64,000 bases of DNA from contig JAIVFI010000009.1 of assembly GCA_025558095.1 (NCBI GenBank), positions 744,001 through 808,000 of the forward strand, written 5' to 3'. The notes beneath the pieces were generated by a model. That model worked only from the letters and a program-made list of their open reading frames with translations. It was not told the DNA's origin and did not search any database. Positions within the stretch are counted from its first letter, which is position 1; every line of letters begins with the position of its first letter. The stretch is from Hyaloraphidium curvatum. Its lineage: Eukaryota > Monoblepharomycota > Hyaloraphidiomycetes > Hyaloraphidiales > Hyaloraphidiaceae. The translations under genes were made by a program, and so were the position numbers. Positions 59,388 to 64,000 of this stretch are shown here, in pieces.

Positions 59388-60764
59388 ATGGCAGACGAGC
59401 GCACACCCCTCTCCCCCGGCCGCCCGCCGGGCCCGCGCCAAAAGGGCCCCAAACCCCGCCTGGACGCGCTCTTCCTGTCGCGGCTCCGCAGGATCGCCGT
59501 CCTCGGCGCCGCGGACAGGCCCGCAGCCGTCGCCCCGCACTTTGCCCTGCTCATCGGGCTCGCGGGCCTCTCGGAGCTGCTCGAGTTCCTCGCCGCGGGG
59601 CGGCGCGCCGAGTTCTACCTCTTCCTCCCCGCGGGGCGGCTGGACGAGTTCTACGGCGCCGCGGGGAGCCTGGCGGGGCTTTATGCCGCGCTCGCCGCCG
59701 TCAGGGGGGCAAGGCGGTACGCGGTCGGGTGGCTCAGGACGGAGATGGGGCGGTGCGTGGTGGGGAGGCTGCAGGGGAGGGTGCTTCAACGCGGGGAGGA
59801 CGAGGAGGGGCGAGGGGCGGCGGGAATCGTCTACGACAGACTGTTTGAGGTCAGGGAGGAAGGGTGGACGCAGGAGGAAGAGGGATCAGATGCACACGCG
59901 GCCCATTCATCGCGGGGGAAGCTTCAGGATCATCAGACCTCGAAGGACGAACCAGCCGGCCAAGGAGACGACGCTCGGCATAACGCGGTACCCAAGGTGG
60001 ACAATCCGGACCAACGGATGACCAACGACGTCCGAGAGGTCTTCGTGGGTAACTTGTACCTCTTGCTTGCCCCGATCCCGCGCCTTATCCCTTCCCCCCC
60101 GCAGCTATACCTCGGCCTAGTCCTGGACTCCTTCGCCATCCTCCCCTTTGTCCTCGCCTACTACCTCTACCTCCTCCTCGCCCAGATCCCCGGCCCCGCG
60201 TTCGCCGGCTTCGCCCTCTTCTGGCTCCTCGTCCTCGCCGCGTGCTGGCTCGCGTACTGGCCCCTCGTCTCGGTCGTCGTGGGTCGGGAGGAGAGGGCTG
60301 GGGAGCAGAGGTGGCTGCACGTGCACCTGAGGGATGCGGTTGCGAGGGGGGAGGGCGTGGATACAGAGGGGTGGGGGGGGAGGCTGAGGAGGACGTTGGG
60401 GGAGCTTGTGGATTGGCAGATGCGGTACGTGAGGTGGACGAGCTTCCAGACGAGCGTCACGATGCTCTTCGAAGGGCTCAAGTTCGTCGTGGGTATCACT
60501 TCGGCCTCCATCGCACCCTCACCCCGCTGACCCACGGCACCCGATCGGCAGGCCGTCTACGTCGTCATCTCCCTCACCCTCTTCCCCACCTCCTCCCCGC
60601 CCCCCTCGGACCTCGCCTCGCGGATCAACTTCCTCGCGTACGTCCTGGAGCACGCCGCAGGGAGGCTGATGGTGCTGGTCGAGCACATGGGCGCGCTGTC
60701 GGAGCTGGCGGGGTACGTAGCGAGGGTGGGGGGGTTGCTGGACGTTGTGGGGTGGGACATCTGA
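59388..60764 (+). CDS. Unknown multi-helix membrane protein
   Basis: Exons 59388..60044, 60105..60488 and 60552..60764 give 417 residues. After a Pro/Arg-rich start come apolar helices (APHFALLIGLAGLSELLEFL), a central charged region (HQTSKDEPAGQGDDARHN), then strongly hydrophobic segments LYLGLVLDSFAILPFVLAYYLYLLLAQ and FAGFALFWLLVLAACWLAYWPLV. The C-terminal part is helical (LVDWQMRYVRWTSFQTSVTMLFEGLKFV). The first intron is 60 bases and in frame, removed because it has good ends (GTGGGT, CCGCAG). No family recognised; organelle-shaping or peroxisomal proteins would fit the pattern loosely. Confidence 0.6.
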
Positions 60765-61737
60765 AAAAGATGGGGCCCGGCGGGCCGGTTGGGCTCCGGC
60801 GATGGGGCCGGTGCTTAATTTCGAACCGAGCAATAGAATTGGGGCGAGTAATCAACAGCGCAGCCAGTCGGTCCCAACCCCGCAGTTGATCTGCTTGGTT
60901 TCCCGAGGTTCTCGCTCGGCAGGAGCCCTCTTGATCGTGACGTCACGCCAGGCTCCCTCCGAATCCAGGTCCAGCTCCGGCACGAACGACGCCGTCGTCT
61001 CTGCGTGAGCCCGGCGGCCCGCGAGAGCATTTAGCAGCATTGGCCGAGAAAGGACACTCTAACGATGAGCAAGACCGCGGTCATGCATCCTTCGATCAGC
61101 CCCTGCTAGCGCGGTTGCTCGACCCGCGAGACCCAGCTCGACGTCTCACGAAGCGCCGACCAGCGCCGCGCGAGATGGCGGAGCCGGCCTCGCGTGCCTC
61201 ACGCGCCCAAGTGACCAAGGGAGGTGCGCACCGACACCTGCGTGTGCTCCGCGCAAGTAGATGCTCCCGCCAGAGTCAATACGAACGCAATGAAGCGCTG
61301 GAGAGGGCGCTTCGTCCTGAGCAGATCTGGCAAATGCCACAGCGATGGATTCCCAGACGCGGTGGTGAAACCGCAGAAATCGGTCCGAATCTCGGAGCTA
61401 GAATGCAACCCGACTTGAGAATGAGCGCCAGAGGCCTTTAAGACCGAGTTAGAGCCCACATGCAGGCGGTTCCAGCCCAGCCTTGCAGGCGCCTGGCGAG
61501 AAGCCCCGTGTCCCGCGCAGCCAATTGACCAAGTGCGCCGTCGAAGTGCCGTCCTGCCCGCGGGTGCGGCCCCCAGGCCTGCTTGCGACCGAGTTTTCGT
61601 GGGCAGTCCTCATAACACTCTCTCCCATGGATACTAGCGAATGCAATCCCGAATCTCCTCCACGTCGTAGGCCTCCACCTTCCCAGTCCCAAGACACAGC
61701 CATCCGCGTCACCTGCAACGCCGTACCCCTCCCACCC
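60765..61737. other. Intergenic, no gene seen
   Basis: Nearly 1 kb lies between convergent genes. ORFs of 60-130 residues on both strands lack any recognisable motif. The stretch 61040-61440 is less GC-biased, and I see neither tRNA cloverleaf nor repeat there. Confidence 0.4.
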
Positions 61738-62922
61738 CTACCCCAACCCCTCTCCCGACCCCGCCAATACCATCGGCCGCGCCATCTCTCCCGGGTCCTC
61801 CGGCCCCGTCTCCGTCATCGCCCACGCGGGCCCGTAGTCCATCCACTCGGTCCCGAACCGCGGCGCCTCGGGCGGCCCGGTGCGGCGCTTGTAGAGGAAC
61901 GCCATCGAGTCGTAGAAGTACATGGCGCGGACCGAGCGGGTGAATGCGTCGGGCTGCGATCGTTGGAGGGAAGGGGTGAGCTGGCGGGCCGGGTGCGGAA
62001 GGCGGGGCCGACGCACCGCGAAGGTCGAGTTGTCCTGGCTGTGCCACGCGCTGAGCGAATCCACCAGTCCCTTCAGCCTCTCCACCATCGTCCCGCGCGT
62101 GCGGTACCCGCCGCCGTACGCGGGCCAGTAGCTCGTGTGCAGGTCCTCGCACAGGTACATGCCGCCCTCCTTCAGGACGGGGAAGGTCTCTTCCAGCGTC
62201 ACGCGCTGCTGCACCATCCTGTGGCCGCCGTCGTCGATCACGATGTCCGGCGGAGGGAGGCGGGGGAGGATTCCGCGGCGCCAGAGGGTGCGGTTGGCCT
62301 GGTCGCCCGTGAAGATGGTCACCCCGGGAGCGGAGAACTGCGTCGACTCGGGGTTGAAGTCGACGCCGTAGTAGTCCAGCCGGTCGGGGCCGAAGTAATC
62401 GCGCCACATGTCTATGGAGCCGCCGCTCTGCACGCCGATTTCGAGGAGCACCACGCGGGGCTGCAGCCGGAAGCGCCGAAAGTGCCGGTGGTAGGCGTCA
62501 AAGTAGTGCAGCCACTTGTGCAGGCCGCGGCCCTTGGTGTGGGCGAGGGCAAACTTCCACAGGGGGTTGCAGTCCGGGCCCTCTTCGTCCGCCAGGTCGC
62601 AGGCTGAGGGCGAGGCCGCTGGCGATGTCCCGACGTCCGCGGTCCCCGCCCCGCCAGACGCGTTTTCCGGTTCCGCCGCGTCCGTTCTCGCGCCTCCCGC
62701 ACTTTTCATTCCCTCCTCCGCGACATTGAGCCCCGCATCGTGCTCCGCAGGCGGCCCCGGGCCGTCTCCAGAGTGCCACCGTCCGAGCGACAGCGCAGGG
62801 TTCCGCGGCCCCGCCACCGCCGGACACGCGACCGCCGCCAGCCGCGGGAACGCGGGAAGAACGAGGAGCGCGAAGAGGAAGCCCGCCGCAAACGAGAGGG
62901 CGGAGAGCTGGCGGGGCTGCAT
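61738..62922 (-). CDS. Type II membrane SAM-methyltransferase-like protein (copy 2)
   Basis: Exons 62922..62017 and 61953..61738 give 373 residues. It shares with copy 1 a signal anchor (ALSFAAGFLFALLVLPAF), the entry block DEEGPDCNPLWKFALAH, YFDAYHRHFRRFR, VVLLEIGVQSGGSIDMW, YYGVDFNP, DIVIDDGGHRMVQQRV and GGMYLCEDLHTSYW, and an intron just before RAMYFYDSMAFLYK. The stem is shorter and less acidic (GGAGTADVGTSPAAS) and the C-terminal tail differs. Equal intron position shows a shared ancestral gene. The intervening unknown membrane gene makes this a dispersed rather than strict tandem pair. Confidence 0.82.
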   Translation of the reverse strand: MQPRQLSALSFAAGFLFALLVLPAFPRLAAVACPAVAGPRNPALSLGRWHSGDGPGPPAEHDAGLNVAEEGMKSAGGARTDAAEPENASGGAGTADVGTSPAASPSACDLADEEGPDCNPLWKFALAHTKGRGLHKWLHYFDAYHRHFRRFRLQPRVVLLEIGVQSGGSIDMWRDYFGPDRLDYYGVDFNPESTQFSAPGVTIFTGDQANRTLWRRGILPRLPPPDIVIDDGGHRMVQQRVTLEETFPVLKEGGMYLCEDLHTSYWPAYGGGYRTRGTMVERLKGLVDSLSAWHSQDNSTFAVRRPRLPHPARQLTPSLQRSQPDAFTRSVRAMYFYDSMAFLYKRRTGPPEAPRFGTEWMDYGPAWAMTETGPEDPGEMARPMVLAGSGEGLG

Positions 62923-63306
62923 AGCGGGTTTCGGCAACGGGGCGGCCGGTCGCACGGTCGGCAGATCCCGGTCGCCACGTCCCCCGAATGTGTCCCCGAC
63001 GAGCCGTTCAATTACCCGTCGTCCGGAAACGTTTGAAAAAGGAGCCGAATCCAGCATTGCCGGGCAGGATTCGGATTCACCCCGGATGGACCTCTCCCAG
63101 CAGCCCTCTCCCTGGCTCACAGAGAACGCCGATGGTGTCCTTCCGCCGTCAAGTGGGAGCTACAAGCATCCGAAGGAGGTCCATAGCAAGGCATGTTTAT
63201 TGACGATGTCTCCCGGATACTCCGGTGGGAACCATCGGGATCGATGGAAGACCCGTTGGGTTGGGCGGGGCATTCCCTGTCCCAGCTCGCCTCGGGCTCA
63301 ACGGCC
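62923..63306. other. Intergenic, divergent promoter region
   Basis: It lies between the start of the second methyltransferase-like gene and the start of the last gene. No coding signal or specific element is recognised. Confidence 0.35.
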
Positions 63307-64000
63307 ATGCAGGCCGCTGACGCGATGCCCGCCGAGCCCGCCGCCGGCGAAGCTTCCAAGCCGACCGGCTTCTTCTCGCCCGCGGACCTGGCCGCGGCGT
63401 TCCCGCTGCCGCCGCCGCTGACCGGACCTTGGGAGCGCAAACATGCCGACGCGGAGCGCGCTTTGCCGGAGCCGCCCTCGATGGACGCGGTTCATGCGGC
63501 CCTCGCGCCGTACCCGGTCCTCCGAACGCTGGCGGCGTGGCACCTCGCGCTGTGGTGGCTGCTGCCGACCCTGTTTGTGCGGTACTCGGCGGTTTCCATC
63601 GTGGCGGCCGCGTTCTGCGCGTCGATGTTCGCGTTCGGGGACGCGTTCGGGCGCACGCAGCTCGTCGGCGGCTACGTGCTCGTGGTGCTCTACCTCGTAG
63701 CGCTGCCGACGGTGTGGGCCGTCGGCCAGGTCGTGCTGGTGCGCCAGCTGCAGCCGGACAGGTTCCCGAACTGGGCGGCGGCAGCGCGCTCGAGGCTAAC
63801 GGGGAGCTTCTGGCCGTGGCCCCGGCGCAAGATGATCCAAGGCCTGCTGCTGTCCGGCTACGCCATCGTGCCGGCGTGGGCACGTTGCGTGCGGGACGAT
63901 GTGCAATCGGAAACCGCCCTCGGGCACGTCCAGGGGGACGCGGAATGCACGTGCGCCGCCCCGCGGTGCTCGGGCGCTCTTCTCGCTTCCGCTGCACGCA
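63307..64000 (+). CDS. Unknown membrane protein, N-terminal part (runs off window)
   Basis: A frame from ATG 63307 stays open for 231 codons to the window edge. It starts MQAADAMPAEPAAGEASKP, followed by PWERKHADAERALPEPPSM. Hydrophobic helices come next: WHLALWWLLPTLFVRYSAVSIVAAAFCASMF and LVGGYVLVVLYLVALPTVWAVGQVVLV. Then come FWPWPRRKMIQGLLLSGYAIVPAW and a Cys-rich hydrophilic part (ECTCAAPRCSG). No family recognised. An intron after AIVPAWARC is possible (GTGCGG donor near 63888), so the last part may be non-coding. Confidence 0.55.
   Translation, partial: MQAADAMPAEPAAGEASKPTGFFSPADLAAAFPLPPPLTGPWERKHADAERALPEPPSMDAVHAALAPYPVLRTLAAWHLALWWLLPTLFVRYSAVSIVAAAFCASMFAFGDAFGRTQLVGGYVLVVLYLVALPTVWAVGQVVLVRQLQPDRFPNWAAAARSRLTGSFWPWPRRKMIQGLLLSGYAIVPAWARCVRDDVQSETALGHVQGDAECTCAAPRCSGALLASAAR

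Noticed and set aside
60765-61737. tRNA or other structured RNA in the gene-poor stretch
   Set aside because: No cloverleaf with matching acceptor stem and TTC-loop could be folded by eye. Other long intergenic stretches were equally negative.

Overview
The window is nuclear DNA of a fungus. It is GC-rich. Almost every gene is split by short spliceosomal introns of about 42 to 125 bases, with donors mostly of the GTGGGT, GTACGT or GTGCGT kind. One protein carries the middle-homology domain of fungal transcription factors. A TMEM120 gene, many Baeyer-Villiger and other oxidative enzymes, secretory-pathway transferases and the very GC-rich coding style fit an early-diverging (zoosporic) fungus better than a yeast. 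That placement is inference from gene content.

Layout. 1-5.6 kb: edge of a short-chain dehydrogenase, a gankyrin-like ankyrin protein, and the GATOR2/SEA subunit Mios. 5.7-9.2 kb: a frameshifted dihydrofolate-reductase-like gene and a nine-exon Baeyer-Villiger monooxygenase. 9.2-14.4 kb: a gamma-glutamylcyclotransferase-like gene cut in two by a 4,671 bp AT-richer mobile element. The element has 120 bp terminal inverted repeats and a 5 bp target duplication. It encodes a D5-type superfamily 3 helicase, a caspase-fold protein, an HNH-like protein and a small unknown protein. 14.5-26.5 kb: a Rieske-type oxygenase lacking its Rieske cluster motif, a kappa-class GST/HCCA isomerase, an FAD monooxygenase, a sterol-desaturase-family enzyme, TMEM120, a helical LEA-like protein, an APH-fold kinase and an alpha/beta hydrolase. 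26.5-35 kb: a small Ala-rich protein, a secreted Cys-rich PAN-like protein, a class C beta-lactamase-family protein with a decayed partial copy nearby, a two-TM protein, an enoyl-CoA hydratase and a DUF1254/DUF1214 protein. 35-45.5 kb: a sulfotransferase-like protein, a YtcJ-type amidohydrolase, a four-TM protein with an Ala/Pro tail, a tandem pair of small membrane proteins and a second Baeyer-Villiger monooxygenase with 12 exons. 45.6-55.9 kb: an NmrA-like protein, a fungal transcription factor, an unknown conserved protein, a SMAP-domain protein, a two-finger C2H2 protein, an alpha/beta hydrolase with two compensating frameshifts, and an ABM monooxygenase. 55.9-64 kb: three type II membrane proteins that look like Golgi transferases (one FUT8-like, two paralogous SAM methyltransferase-like), an unknown membrane protein, and the start of another membrane protein leaving the window.

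Most host genes look like ordinary single transcription units, several arranged head to head with 100-200 bp between start codons. No tRNA, rRNA, CRISPR array or polycistronic operon was recognised. The outstanding item is the 4.7 kb element. Removing it together with one TCCGT copy restores an uninterrupted reading frame across the host gene, so it is a genuine insertion. Its gene set (D5 helicase, caspase-fold protein, HNH, no recognisable transposase, polymerase or capsid) matches no standard transposon class I can name.

Exon boundaries were worked out by hand from splice motifs, reading frame and family conservation. All phases were checked arithmetically, but no alignment or transcript data were available.
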